From: Effrenium voratum
Lineage: Eukaryota > Sar > Dinophyceae > Suessiales > Symbiodiniaceae
DNA: 64,000 nt
Assembly: GCA_963377175.1 (NCBI GenBank)
Contig: CAUJNA010003494.1
Span: 145,001-209,000, forward strand
Direction: 5' to 3'
This document shows, one piece after another, positions 9,938 to 21,156 of this stretch. Made by a program: the position numbers and the translations under genes. Each line of letters starts with the position of its first letter. Position 1 is the first letter of the stretch. A model generated the notes under the pieces. That model was not told the DNA's origin. It saw only the letters and a program-made list of their open reading frames with translations, and did not search any database.

Positions 9938-12587
9938 ACACGGATATGAATTAATGCGAAGAAGGGGTCACAGGATCCGAGGCTTGTCCTTGCAACGCGA
10001 GGGGTCAACACCGAAAACAGCGACAAGGTTGATGAACACCGTAGCATGTAACACGATGAGATGTATTTAGGCCGAAAGAAAAGGGCAACATGTGCCGGAT
10101 TGAGGGTCAGAGGTTTTGCCATGCGTGCTTCCTGCGCAGGATCCTCAGGACTGCGAGGCCCGGGATTGTTGCTATGGTAGGCAGCTCTTCCGCGAGCTCC
10201 GGGGCACTTGCTTTGATGGATAGATTTAGCAGTTTTCTGGCATGATTCAATAGCCCAGAGCCTCTTGCAGTGGCAAGGTACAGACCTTTTTTAAGCCCGT
10301 AGTGAAAGCCGCGATTTCCTGACGCATTCGTCCCGGCCGCATGACTCTAGTTCTTCTAAGTACTGCCTCGGTCATGGATGTGTGCAGCACATTCTATTCT
10401 GCTGGCTTTGTGTGCCCTCTCGTCACTGGATGCGCTTAGCTTCATACTGAGGGCAATGCTTGCTGGGACCTGGCATGGTTGCTTGCCAGTGGTTGCACTT
10501 GCACTGTTTTTCCAGCTTAACACCCGGCAACGTTGACGTATTGCTGGATAATGGCGGGGTGTGGTGTGGGGGAGGGGGGAGGTGGGCATGAAGCGTTGGC
10601 TTCCAGAAAAATGTGGGGGTTTTACTTTCAGCGTCCCAGCAAAATTTAGCTGGCCCCGCATGAGGAACAGCTTCGCCTGATGGAGCTGCTTGAAGGCCAG
10701 CGGGGAGAGCTGCATTGCACAGCTGGGCAACCGTCTGCTCACCCTGATGCACATGACCCCACACACGCACATTTTTTGAGGGATCACATTCTACCTGCCC
10801 CCCCCCCCCCTGCCTAAGGCATGTTTTTGACAAGCTATTTTTTTGCAGGTGTGCTGGGTAGATCGTGAGCTCCCCAATTGTGTATGAACCGACTTGTTAC
10901 TGATTTTGTTTTTCCTGCTGGTGCAAGTCCCAACAGCCTTACAGCAACCAGAGGCTAAGAACAACCTTCATCTGACGCTTGCTCCGTGCATCCGCAGCTT
11001 TCCCCTCAACCGGACCGCCTGTAATTTTGGTAAGCATGGCGGGAAGCCCAAGCTAGGCCACATTCAGCCTCACATCGCTGGCGAGCACCTGTCGCCTGTT
11101 TCATGGAGTGGCATTTTGGTTTTTGTTCCCCCCAGATTTGGATGTTTAGGGACGAGTTTGCTTGGATCGCCTCGCCCGAAGGGCAGAAGCAAGGCACCAA
11201 ACATCAACAAGAACTGCTCGGCAAGAAAATTTCTTCGCCCCCCACCCCCCCACCTCCCATCCCTTCCGCCTTCAAGGCTCGGGCAGATGTTGTTTTAAAA
11301 TTCGCAGCTTCACAAAAGAGAGAACCAACCAGCAGCAGCACGCGTGCGACACAATGGATAGCCGGCGCCGCGGCCGGCGGCAGAGCGAAGATGGAGGCAG
11401 CACAGCTTGCGCCGTGCATGCTTTCAAAAATCCGGAATCGAGGCTTGCCACCTTGGCTCCAGCAAGTTGCCAGTTTGTGATACACTGTCACTTTGCTAGC
11501 TTGGCAAAAATGGCTCATTCCGCTGAAATGAGGTATGGGCTCTTGACATTGAGTTATGATCCGTTGTGACAGTGGCAAACTGGCAGGAAGCCTGTGGCGT
11601 ATGGCGCTCAGCTCGTATTTTTTTTTGCAAGTGCCTGAAGCTACTTTGAATGCGAGAGGGAGATCCAATTGCAGAGATTCGCTACCAAGCAACAAGCCTG
11701 GTGCATCCTTCTGAAGTGCGCAAGGCGTGTTGCGCGGAGACTGCCCAGGTACGTATGGCGTTCTTGGCATTCTGGTCTTGAATGTCATCATTGTCGGGTA
11801 TGGAGTTGGCTCGGTCCCGTCGTGGGTCCTGCCACCAAGCAGCACTAGCAACGTTTTCTCATGATGCTTTCAAATGGCTCTGCGTCCGACACCTTCGACA
11901 CGGCTTGATCCACAATTTGTGTATCTCGCGAGCGCCCAACGCTGCGAATGCCCTCCTTTGCAAGCAGATACGCGAGGCCAGGACTGGGCCAAGCTTCTGA
12001 GAAGCCTGGCACAGAGGCCCGTGGGGTTACTAACCGCGTTTGATGGTCAAGGGCAGGCGTAAGTTGCTACTTTCTAGTCAGCATAGACTTTGGTATCTTA
12101 TTGTAACTTCTATATTCAGACCACATTCTTGCACTCTGTGGCTCACCAGCCCATGTGATTGAGCATGCGTAGGCAGCTTTGTCAATGAGCGGTCTCGTGC
12201 CGGCATCGATTGTTCCACCCATGAATCAAGCACACAACCACAATCTACATATTTTTGCCGAGGCTTATTTTTGCTCTTTGGCCCTGAGAAAATGGATTGC
12301 CATGTTTTCAGCAGACTTCTTGGGGCCCTGTCGCCAGGTGCTGGACCGTTTGGAGAAGCTGGAAACCAGGGTGACAAGGCGCAGCAACATTCGATATGAT
12401 CAACTTGATCATTCATGAACTTATACTCCAGAGAGCATCAGCTCATGAATGTGTGTGTTTCACACGTAATGAATATGTGACAAGCTGATCAGGGGTCAGC
12501 TTCTGATCACTAGATTATGGGAAGGCGCCCTCCAGGCTTGATAGAATTTGATGCTTGCCTTCGCTTTCGTTTTTTTCTTCTTTTTCC
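9938..12587. other. No confident gene; a few exon-like pieces
   Basis: No recognisable domain was found. One plus-strand piece at about 12290-12400 (FLGPCRQVLDRLEKLETR, ending at an AG|GTGAC donor) looks like a helical exon but is isolated. A 215-codon minus-strand frame at 11204-11851 has no family signature. C-runs occur at 10798-10810. Confidence 0.35.
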
Positions 12588-13055
12588 CCAGCAGCTGAAA
12601 GCTTTGGGTCTCAGCCCAGATAGGCTCCGGGGTGGTCCGGGGCGTTCCTGAGGTAAGGCTCCACGAGGGTTACACCAGGGTTCCACCAGGTTCTACGGGG
12701 GCTGCGGGGTGGTCCGGGGTTGTTTGAGATAAGGTTCCATAAGGATTCCACCAGGGTTCCACCAAGGTTCGACCAGGTTCTGCGAGGTAAAGTTCCATAA
12801 AGGCGGTACCAGGGTTCTAACAGGGGTCCACCAGGGTTCCACCAGCGTTCGACGAGGTGTTGCAAGGGCTGCGGAGTGGCCCGGGTTGTTTGAGGTAAAG
12901 TTCCATAGGGGTACCACCAGGGTTCCACAAGGTTCTGCGAGGGCTGCGGGATGGTCCGGGGCGACCCTGAATTAAGGTTCCACAGCACAAGGATTCCACA
13001 AGGGTTCCACAAGGCTCCACAAGGTTCTCTTGGGTTCTGCAAGGTTCCGTGGTTT
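12588..13055 (+). repeat. GGTTCCACCAGG element, copy 1
   Basis: It begins with a pyrimidine-rich stretch and CAGCTGAAAG, then GGTCTCAGCCCAGATAGGCTCCG, and continues as an irregular tandem of GGTTCCACCAGG / GGTTCTGCGAGGGCTGCGG units of ~10-15 bp up to ~13055. The same opening recurs in the same orientation at ~15978. Its translation (VEPWWNPGGTLVEP-like, minus strand) is a by-product of the repeat. Confidence 0.85.
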
Positions 13056-13339
13056 GTCCTGGAGGGATGCAATGTGTCGTGCGCCCGCCGTCTGAAAAGC
13101 CATCGGAGCAGTAAATTGAGGGCTCAGAAGATCGCTTTGCTCATGGGTGGAACACTAAGCAAAGCCGAAGTCAATGGTTTTCAGCACACTTTCATTGTTT
13201 TGACTTGCTCACTTGCTGACAACGCGGCCCGAAATGTTGGCTTTGTGGCAAATCAGATTACGTTGCTGCGGGACTCACTGTCCACAGAGTAAATGCTTGG
13301 CATTACTAAGTATCACTTGGTGGGCTTTGGGATTCAAAA

Positions 13340-13700
13340 AAAGGCTCCACGAGGTTTCCACCAGGTTCTGCAAAAGCTATGGGGTAGCCCTGAGAAAAGG
13401 TTCCCAACACAGTTTCACGTTGAGTTTTTATGAGGGTTCCACGAGGTTTGCAAGGTTCGCTGGGCCCAGGTCGGGGCCCGACAAGGCCCGATTGCACCGT
13501 CGGTGTCCCATCGGGCCCCACGCAGCTCAGTCGGGCCCCGTCATCTGTACCAAGCTGGCATCGCCTAGTTTTGCTAGATACAGTTGTAAGGCCGCATCTA
13601 AGGAAAACCGGCGTTGAGCTATAGCCGGGGCCCGATTGCACAGTCGGGCCGCGCTCGGGCCCCGATTGCACCGTCGGGCCCCGATCAGGGCGCGATTGCG
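13340..13700 (+). repeat. GGTTCCACGAGG fragment plus GGGCCCGATTGCACCGTCGG repeat
   Basis: A short GGTTCCACGAGG/GGTTCTGC fragment (13345-13465) is followed by several copies of a TCGGGCCCCGATTGCACCGT unit (13465-13700). The second unit is about 20-40 bp and irregular. Confidence 0.7.
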
Positions 13701-13875
13701 CTGTCACTCTTAGCTTTGCTTTATAAAGTTGCAAGGCGGCATCCTCAGCAAAACCGGCGGTGAGGTGGGTTCCGGGGCGGAGAGGATTCTGGGAGGGCGT
13801 GGTGCTGTTGGGGACATCGCCTGAGCTTATCTTTTTTCTCGAAAGCATCGCGAAGGGTTCTTCCGTGCGGAGCCC

Positions 13876-14490
13876 TTGGACAAGTTACACAGAGCCAAAT
13901 TGCACAGAGCCAAGTTACATAGAGCCAAGTTACATAGAGCCAAGCTACATAGAGCCAAGTTACATAGAGCCAAGTTACATAGAGCCAAGTTACATAGAGC
14001 CAAGTTACATAGAGCCAAGTTACATAGAGCCAAGTTACATAGAGCCAAGTTACATAGAGCCAAGTTACATAGAGCCAAGTTAGAGCCATAGAGCCAAGTT
14101 ACATAGAGCCAAGTTACATAGAGCCAAGTTACATAGAGCCAAGTTACATAGAGCCAAGTTACATAGAGCCAAGTTACATAGAGCCAAGTTACATAGAGCC
14201 AAGTTACATAGAGCCAAGTTACATAGAGCCAAGTTTAGAGCCAAGTTAGCCAAGTAGAGCCAAGTTACATAGAGCCAAGTTACATAGAGCCAAGTTGCAC
14301 AGAGCCAAGTTGGACAGAGCCAAGTTGCACAGAGCCAAGTTACATAGAGCCAAGTTACATAGCGCCAAGTTACATAGAGCCCAGTTACATAGAGCCAAGT
14401 AGAGCCAAGCGGCACAGAGCCAAGTTACATAGAGCCAAGTAGAGCCAAGTGGCACAGAGCCAAGTGACACAGAGCCAGGTGGCACAGAGC
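13876..14490 (+). repeat. 15-bp minisatellite, unit ACATAGAGCCAAGTT
   Basis: Roughly 35-40 copies of a 15-bp unit run with very high identity from ~13905 to ~14240. They become more variable (GCACAGAGCC, GACACAGAGCC, truncated GTAGAGCC) towards both edges. Because the period is a multiple of three, every frame is open and gives periodic peptides. These are not genes. Confidence 0.95.
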
Positions 14491-14596
14491 CAAGGTTAGG
14501 TAGAGCTTGCGTAGAGCTTCGGCGTAAGCAGCTATGTAAGTTAGTTTAGGTTTCTAACTAAGGCGCCGGGGCGTGAGTTTGATCGTCGCTCGGGAT

Positions 14597-14840
14597 TGCG
14601 ACCCTCTGCGGAGATTCGCGTGGTCGAGGTCAAAAAAACTGAGGACTTTTTACGATTTTTAGCACGCGCGCGCAACCCTCTGCGGAGATTCGCGTGGTCG
14701 AGGTTCAAAAACTCAGGGCTTTTTACGATTTCTGCTGGCCGCGCGCGACCCTCTGCGGAGATTCGCGTGGTCGAGGTTTAAAAACTGGGGGCTTTTTACG
14801 ATTTCTGCTGGCCGCGCGCGACCCTCTGCGGAGATTGTGC
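14597..14840 (+). repeat. 73-74 bp tandem repeat (4 copies)
   Basis: The phrase ACCCTCTGCGGAGATT starts at about 14601, 14674, 14748 and 14821, giving periods of 73, 74 and 73. The unit also contains CGTGGTCGAGGT, a short A-run, TTTTTACGATTT and CTGGCCGCGCGCG. The fourth copy is cut short and runs into the tRNA-like sequence. Confidence 0.9.
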
Positions 14841-14879
14841 GTGTCGAAGCGCTCTCGCTGTGGCGCCGTGCAATAAACG

Positions 14880-14960
14880 GCCTTTGGAAGTTGTCTCGTG
14901 GTTTGCGCGCCTGCTTTCGCAATCCCGCGGTCGCGGGTTCGATTCCCCCCTGGTCCGCGG
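14880..14960 (+). tRNA. tRNA-like sequence / SINE head (degenerate)
   Basis: The sequence GGTCGCGGGTTCGATTCCCC at ~14931-14950 matches the T-arm/box B of a tRNA (stem, GTTCGAT loop, stem). Upstream, GTGGTTTGCGCGCCTGCTTTCGCAA resembles the end of a D-arm and an anticodon arm. I could not pair a 7-bp acceptor stem, and the anticodon stem is poor, so this is more likely a tRNA-derived retroelement head or pseudogene than a working tRNA. It sits exactly between two tandem arrays. On the minus strand it yields a GIEPATAGLRK-type peptide, typical of box-B sequence rather than of a gene. Confidence 0.4.
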
Positions 14961-15384
14961 CAGCTCCGGCTTTGAAAATCGCAGCTTTTAAGTACAAACG
15001 TAGTATGCGGAGCGTGCTCCTGCAGCTCCGGCTGGAAAATCGCAACTTTTAAGTACAGACGTAGTATGCGGAGCGTGCTCCCGCAGCTCAGGCTGGAAAA
15101 TCGCAACTTTTAAGTACAAACGTAGTACGCGGAGCACACCCCCACAGCTCCGGCTTGAAAATCGCAACGTAGCACGCGGACCGTACTCCTGCAGCTCCGG
15201 CTGGAAAATCGCAACTTTTAAGTACAGACGTAGTATGCGGAGCGTGCTCCCGCAGCTCAGGCTGGAAAATCGCAACTTTTAAGTACAAACGTAGTACGCG
15301 GAGCACGCCCCCGCAGCTCCGGCTGGAAAATCGCAACTTTTAAGTACAAAAGTAGTACGCGAAGTACATTCCCACAGCTCCGGC
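14961..15384 (+). repeat. ~62-bp tandem repeat (CAGCTCCGGCTGGAAAATCG unit)
   Basis: Units start at about 14961, 15023, 15084, 15145, 15192, 15253, 15313 and 15375. The period is 60-62 bp, with one unit of ~47 bp that lacks the AACTTTTAAGTACA part. Each unit reads CAGCTC-CGGCTGG, AAAATCGCAACTTTTAAGTA, then CGTAGTATGCGGAGCGTGCTCC. A diverged inverted relative occurs at 59.34-59.76 kb. Confidence 0.9.
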
Positions 15385-15765
15385 AGCACTTGCGCAGAGC
15401 AACTTGCGCAGAGTCAATTGCGCAGAGCAACTTGCGCAGAGCAACTTGCACAGAGCAATTGCACAAAGCACTTGCGCAGAGCAACTTGCACAGACCAACT
15501 TGCACAGGCACATGCGCAAAGCGCTTGCGCGGAGCAACTGGCGCAGAGCACTTGCGCAGAGCAACTTGCTCAGAGCACTTGCGCAGAGCAACTTGCGCCG
15601 AGCACATGCGCAAAGCGCTTGCGCGGAGCAACTGGCGCAGAGCACTTGCGCAGAGCAACTTGTTCAGAGCACTTGCGCAGAGCAACTTGCACAGAGCACT
15701 TGCGTGCAGCAGCGTGCAGCAGCTTGCAGAGAGCAACTTGCGCGCAGCAGCCTGGAACAATGCAG
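15385..15765 (+). repeat. 14-15 bp minisatellite, unit ACTTGCGCAGAGCA
   Basis: About 25 copies occur in mixed order: GCGCAGAGCA, GCACAGAGCA, GCGCAAAGCG and GCGCGGAGCA variants. A longer ~112 bp higher-order period is visible (CATGCGCAAAGCGCTTGCGCGGAG at ~15511 and ~15605). The unit resembles the GTTGCACAGAGCC variants of the 13.9-14.5 kb array. Confidence 0.9.
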
Positions 15766-15977
15766 CTTGCGCAGACCACTTTGGTGAGAAATCGCGCGGC
15801 GCAGTTCGAGAGGAAAGTAGGATGATGAGATGGAGCTCTCATGTGACCATACACACTGAGCATCGCCGCGCGCAGACACGCTCGCCGCAGCGATGAAAAA
15901 AGGTGTCTCCGCGGCTGGATGATCGCCTGTGGAAAAATGCTTTCGGGCCAATCGTCCTCTAGTTCGTTTTCTTTTTC

Positions 15978-16170
15978 TCCCCAACAGCTGAAATTTGGGG
16001 TCTCAGCCCAGATAGGCTCCGCCGGGTGGTCCGGAGCGGCCTTGAGGTGAGGTTCCACGAGGGTTTCACCAGGGTTTTAGCAGGGTTCCACCAGGGTTCC
16101 ACCAGGGTTGCACCGGGGTTCCACCGGGGTTCACCGGGGTTCCACCAGGTTCTGCCACGGCTGCAGGGTG
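15978..16170 (+). repeat. GGTTCCACCAGG element, copy 2
   Basis: It opens with the same pyrimidine-rich stretch, CAGCTGAAA and GGTCTCAGCCCAGATAGGCT block as the copy at 12588, in the same orientation. GGTTCCACCAGGGTTCCACC units then continue to ~16160. It is shorter than copy 1. Confidence 0.85.
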
Positions 16171-17159
16171 GCGCGCACTAAAAAGAGCAACGCATGCTGT
16201 AGGGATATCAACTGGGCTTATTTTTTTGGGGGGGTTCGGAACCTGACAGCTGGCCACAGGATAGAGCAGCTGAGGGCTGCAGGACTGCTTTCGCTCCGAG
16301 TCACGCTTGATGCTTGACTAATGGTTAGATGCACGAGCTTGGCTTTAAAGCATCGACGTTAGACCTCCCTCGCTTCGGAGGCCAGCCGTCATCAGCGGGC
16401 CAGCCGTCATCAGCGCTGCCACTGCCACCCACCAGAAAGGTGCGCATGGGGTTGCGCTATTGGTGTTTGATGTCTTTTGCATATGGGTTGATTGCTTTGT
16501 CCAGCATCTAATGGAACCAGCATCAAGGCGTTTGCAACGTTAGGTCCAGGACGGGCATCGATGGAAGCACTACCTGGCAACTCAGAAGTAGTGCTCATGA
16601 TGCAGCATTGTACCCCAGAGCCCTGCACAACCTCGCGTGCCTTCTTTTGCAAACAGCTTCTGGCAATGCTGCCTGCTTTCACGTGCTTGCTTACCAAAAC
16701 AGACCATTGAGCGATCCCATCTGGCCTAGGCGTTTCATTCGTTGCTCCCAGGACCTGGGCTAGGCTTTTGATGATCAGCCATGGTGGTTGCCAGGTCTTG
16801 CTACCAGGGTTGATGCGTGCTACTAAATATGGCCCCTTCCCCCTCCTAATGTCAATGTGGTACAAGGGCACCAGGTAGTTCTCCGCGTCCAAACGGGCCG
16901 AACATTCGTTCCAAGTGGCCCTTTCTGAGTACGGAATTGAAACAGCGGATGTCCATGGGTCTAAAATTGGCTTAGTAGCGATTAAACATTGTCTTTATTG
17001 GCTTGGCATTGTTTTCATACTAGTTCCAGAGTCCCTCTATACGGCGCTATACGGCTGAGTTGGGCTGGCAAAAACAAAGGGGCTAGATTTGAATCGGTTT
17101 AGTATCGGCCACTTCTAATTTGGTGCTGGGGCATTTGGGGTCTGCACTTATTTTAATAG

Positions 17160-17189
17160 GAGGAAGTAGGAGAGGGAGAGAGAGAGAGT

Positions 17190-17242
<53 letters not shown>
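17160..17242. repeat. (GA)n microsatellite
   Basis: About 70 bases of GAGA repeat are broken by GTGA and AAAG. No coding reading is accepted across it. Confidence 0.95.
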
Positions 17243-17244
<2 letters not shown>

Positions 17245-17569
17245 GCAGCCCATGGTCTGCGCATGTGCTCGTCACGGCTCCCCGCTGTGGCCCGACCCCG
17301 GCTGACCCTGCAACTAACAGATGTATTGAACCAGACGGGCCGCGGGAAAAGCACCAGGGAGCTGCCCCGAGCACCACCACTGCGAGCACTGCTCGCTTCA
17401 CCACGCAGAGGCGCCGCGCAACAGTGGTACAAACAAACTCATCCAGCTGGGTGGGTTGAGGTGTAAAAGCAAAAAATGCTTATTCAGATTCAGATTCTCC
17501 CACGGCCCCTTGCTGCTCCTTGATGCCTTTTCCCAGCCCTCTTTTGACCCTCGTTGCCAAATGTCGCAG

Positions 17570-18101
17570 ACCCCACGCTGTGGACAGTGCGCCCGCAGCG
17601 CCGCCAGCGCCGCCGGCGCCGAAGCCGGCATCTGTTTCGAGCCTTGCCAGGCGCTTAGAGCTGCTTCCTGCACATTTTGTTTTGCTTGGCGTTCAGCTGT
17701 CGCCTCATCACGTGGAACGATTTGCCGTCAATCAGCTGGTGCTCCTGTAAATTTGCCGTTTGCAGAAGCATCGTGGTTGTCATAGTCATAGCGAGCCTGA
17801 GTTGCTGTTCGGGGGGATTTTCCGCAATCTGATGTGGATTCGGAGGATGGTATAGGTTTAGCCCTGAGGCAGAAGAGACAGCTGAGGGTGCGGCAGCACA
17901 GTCTAGTAAGCACAGTCTAGTAAAAAGGACGTGCCCCAGCCAACTAAGTTGAAGCCTTCCAAAAGCTTTCAAATTCCAGCGCGGCGCAGCCGCACACGTT
18001 CCAAACATATGAGGCGCAAAGGGTCCTTGGCATGGGGCAAAACGCAGCAGCAAAATATTGATCAATCACTTTCTAACCATCACCAATTCTTGCCCACCGG
18101 G
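17570..18101 (+). CDS. Exons of an unknown gene (5' group)
   Basis: Three coding-like pieces lie at 17570-17746, 17802-17905 and 17940-18101. The first is Ala/Pro-rich, then helical (PHHVERFAVNQLVLL), and ends at CT|GTAAAT. The second (SDVDSEDGIGLALRQKRQL) ends at CTA|GTAAGC. The third is basic (ARRSRTRSKHMRRKG) and opens after CCCCAG. Exons two and three join in phase; exon one to two does not, so a small exon may be missing or the model is wrong. No domain is recognised. These may be the 5' exons of the gene that continues to 21156. Confidence 0.4.
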
Positions 18102-18439
18102 GTTGTGAAAGGCTCCAAATGCCCCTAAGCTCAAACAAGCCCACCCGAGGCCCACGTCACACCCCCATCCATGGGGCGAGCACACCATGGACCATGGCCC
18201 GAGGCCAAAGAGCTGGTGCCGAGCACCCGGCAAGGGACCGGCAAACTGCACTTGCTGAGCCACCGGAGCTGCTCTCAGGACCTTCGGACGAGCTTTAAAC
18301 ATGCAGCTGAAAGCTATGGGGCCCTAGGGCCCTCACTGGGGTGCTAACTCCTTGAAGAGCGCACCCGCGCACACGCAAGAAAGCGCGCACGCGCGCACCC
18401 ACGCACAATCCCTCAGTATTGATCGGTGCTCTTTTGCAG

Positions 18440-21156
18440 GACCAGACAGCAAAGTGCAACAAAGGCTTCATAGAGGACTGCGTAGCTTGTTTGGCCTTGC
18501 TCGGGAAAGGCCTTTCGCGCCTCAGGAGATGAAGGGCATGGCGAAGGAAGCCAGCACGGCTCCGGAGATCGACGAGACCCACTTGTACACTAGGCAAGGG
18601 CTGGCTGGTGCCACGGACCACGGGCGGAACAAAAGCACAGCACCAACGCAGTCTCGCAATTGATCGTCTCTTTCTTGAAGTGGTGGCCTTGCGCTGATAG
18701 ATCTGTTGGTCAGATTCAAGCCTGGAGATTGCTAGACTCAGCTGGCGGAGATGCTTTGTCTCTTCACCCAAATGCCACTCAGGTTAGATCGAGCTGCTCA
18801 CTTGCCTGTGGTGCATGCCCAAACGGTCCCCAACGGTCCCCAAGTTCCACCTTTGCTTCCACAAAGGAAGGATAAGCCGCGACTTTTGCTTTGAAACCCA
18901 CACAGTGCTTAGACTCATTTGACACATTTTGAGCAACTACAAGCACAAACACATGAACACAGATGTCATTTCGGTTTGGGCCGCCCTTTGAACTTCTCGG
19001 CTTCGATCGTGTCAAAACCTTGCTTCTTGAGTACGGTACTTGCCACTAGCACTCTTTCAGATGCACGGTTTCCCGCTTGCTCCACGCTTCAGTGATTGCG
19101 CACGTCGGGTGAGATGACTGTTCCCTTGCAGTCTTCCAGACGAGATCATGAACGACCCACGGTGGCAAACCCATGTGAAGCTGCGCCCTCAGTGTATGTT
19201 GATGGCACGGGGGAAAGCCATCATACCAAGAACTTCCATAATGAACTCAGTAGCTCATGCCCAAACAACCATTTTTGATGCAGGAGGCTCAGCAAGTTGT
19301 CATCGGTTGCAATTGCGTAGTCGTTGTCCCCTGTGGCTGCTGTCGTCGTTGTTGTTTTTTGAATATGTTTGACCTATACGGCCAAGGCCGGGTGTGCGCG
19401 GCCGTGGCTACTGGTTTTGGAAGGCGTGGCGCGTGTCGCTTGGTGTTGGTGTGGAGGAGCCTGGAAAAAGGGTAAGTCACAAAAGCCAATGGAAGTGACC
19501 CTCATAGACTCGTTTGCGGGGGAGATCTTCAGTGACTCAGTGTGCGCTCTAGGCTCCATGTGAATCTTTGATCCAGCAGGCACTGTATTGAGGCCCGTGG
19601 TCAGTAGTAAACTGCAGGTGATGAAACCTTGGATCCGCAACAAAGGGGCTGAATCAGAGAATTGAGCTGACGAATGTGGATGTGGTTGCTTGGGGTCGGG
19701 ATGGTTAGCGACGGCCGGTCGCGATTGGACGCATGACCCGAGTCATCCCAACCGTCCCCATAATCCAGACTGCTTCCATTTCGGCCATCCTGACTGTCCC
19801 GACAGTCCTGTTCCGACCATCTTGCGAGTTTCTGGTCTTTTTGATTCGGCACTTCTAGCGACTTCTAGTTTCTGATTGGTCCCCTCTGAGTTCTGCGGCT
19901 TGCAGTTTCCGATTCACTTGCCACCGCCTTGCCAAGATACAGTCGCGGTGCGACAGGCGGCGCTGGCCCGAATGCTGCTGGAGCAGGGCGTGGCTTTGCA
20001 GCAGTGCAACAGTTGCAGTTGGCAAAGATAGAAATCAAACGCTGTTCCGAATGGTGGAACAGATCGTGACTCTTTTTCCATTGCTGAAGTGAGTCGACGT
20101 GCTATTTTATCTTCTTTGCCATCTGCTCTCAGCAGATTCGGGATGTTAGCCAAGCAGCCAAGGTCATGCAGCTGGGTGATGAGCTGCTTTATGCTGCTCG
20201 ACTCTGACCCTGCTCGACCGAATCAAGTGTTGTGGGCATCGACCATGTTCATGTCAGGTAGATGCTGACTCCATGGGCATGATGAAGCACCTTATCAAGC
20301 TAAAAAAGCAGCACAATCAGGAGTTGCTGGCTCGGGTGCTGCCTGGTGCTGGGCGGGGGGCTGGCTCCATGTCTGGCGGTTGTTGGCCAAATCTGTGCCT
20401 ACTTTATGTCAAGCTTACCGGAGGGTAAAACGTGCTCACGTTTTGTTGTTGGGGGGGGGGATCTGGACAGGACATCATCGTTGCAGCCCAGCCCCATTGC
20501 GAGCATGCCAGAAGCCTAGGAGAAGCGTCATTTGCAATGCTTTGGCGCATGGGCCTTTTGCAAGCGCAGGCCGATAATTTTCAGCGTAAGGTTTGGACCA
20601 AGGGGGACATTTTCCAACGCTTCGGCACCACCTGGGACAGCTTGCACTATGGCCTCACGCAGCAGCCAAAGGCACAGGCGCACAGCTTTGACTTCGTGGT
20701 TCGTTTTCGTTCATTGTGGCCCTTATTTTTTGTTGTTGCATAGTTTTGGGGAGCTCAGCCCAGGGTAAATTGACATATGTTCCATTTGAAATCATGGCAT
20801 TGACGATTCCATTATTGAAGGTTCAATTTTTCCCGGTGCCTCAACAAGGCCTTTTTTCCCGCACCTTGTGCCTGGGACCAGGGAACGCTGGTCAGGCCTA
20901 CCTTATGCGCCTGAATGAGCGAACCGTGAAGCTCTTGCAGATCTGGGAGGCCTTGATGACTGATACTTGGACTTGCGTTTGGTACCTCAATCATTATTCC
21001 AAGATTCGTGCCTGGCTTACTGACAAGTGTCAAGTTCTTTTCTTGATAGTGCCTAGCAAGCTCATCCCGCCATTTGCCATACTCAAGTATGGTTTATAGA
21101 CAGATGCACAGCGAGCAAAATTCGGATACCAAGGACTTCCATTTAGTCTCCGATGA
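18440..21156 (+). CDS. Predicted multi-exon gene of unknown function
   Basis: The best-supported exons are 19943-19992, 20133-20192, 20258-20335, 20471-20698, 20896-21033 and 21100-21156 (TGA). They join in phase with GT or GC donors and AG acceptors. The one exception is the first, which needs a phase-1 upstream exon. This end encodes ~200 residues that are mostly helical: RQAALARMLLEQGV, QIRDVSQAAKVMQLGDELL, KHLIKLKKQHNQELLAR, a Trp/Phe-rich part (WTKGDIFQRFGTTWDSLHY) and LNERTVKLLQIWEALM. Weaker upstream exons are 18440-~18600 (EIDETHLYTR), 18714-18782 (IQAWRLLDSAGGDALS), 19132-~19210 (LPDEIMNDPRWQTH) and 19284-~19345. I do not recognise the family, and no membrane segment or signal peptide is evident. 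Confidence 0.5.

Noticed and set aside
12611..13072. A WNPGGTLVEP-repeat protein on the minus strand
   Set aside because: It coincides exactly with the GGTTCCACCAGG tandem element, and the same peptide reappears at 16.1 kb with the repeat.
13745..14485. Periodic peptides (LYVTW, IEPSY, HRAKL) on both strands
   Set aside because: The 15-bp minisatellite has a period divisible by three, so all frames are open by construction.
14713..15106. GIEPATAGLRK-type peptide resembling database entries
   Set aside because: This is the usual spurious translation of tRNA box-B sequence (GGTTCGATTCC) and not a protein.
15390..15896. Ala/Gln/Glu-rich frames of 100-168 codons
   Set aside because: Product of the 14-15 bp GCGCAGAGCA repeat; no non-periodic part supports coding.
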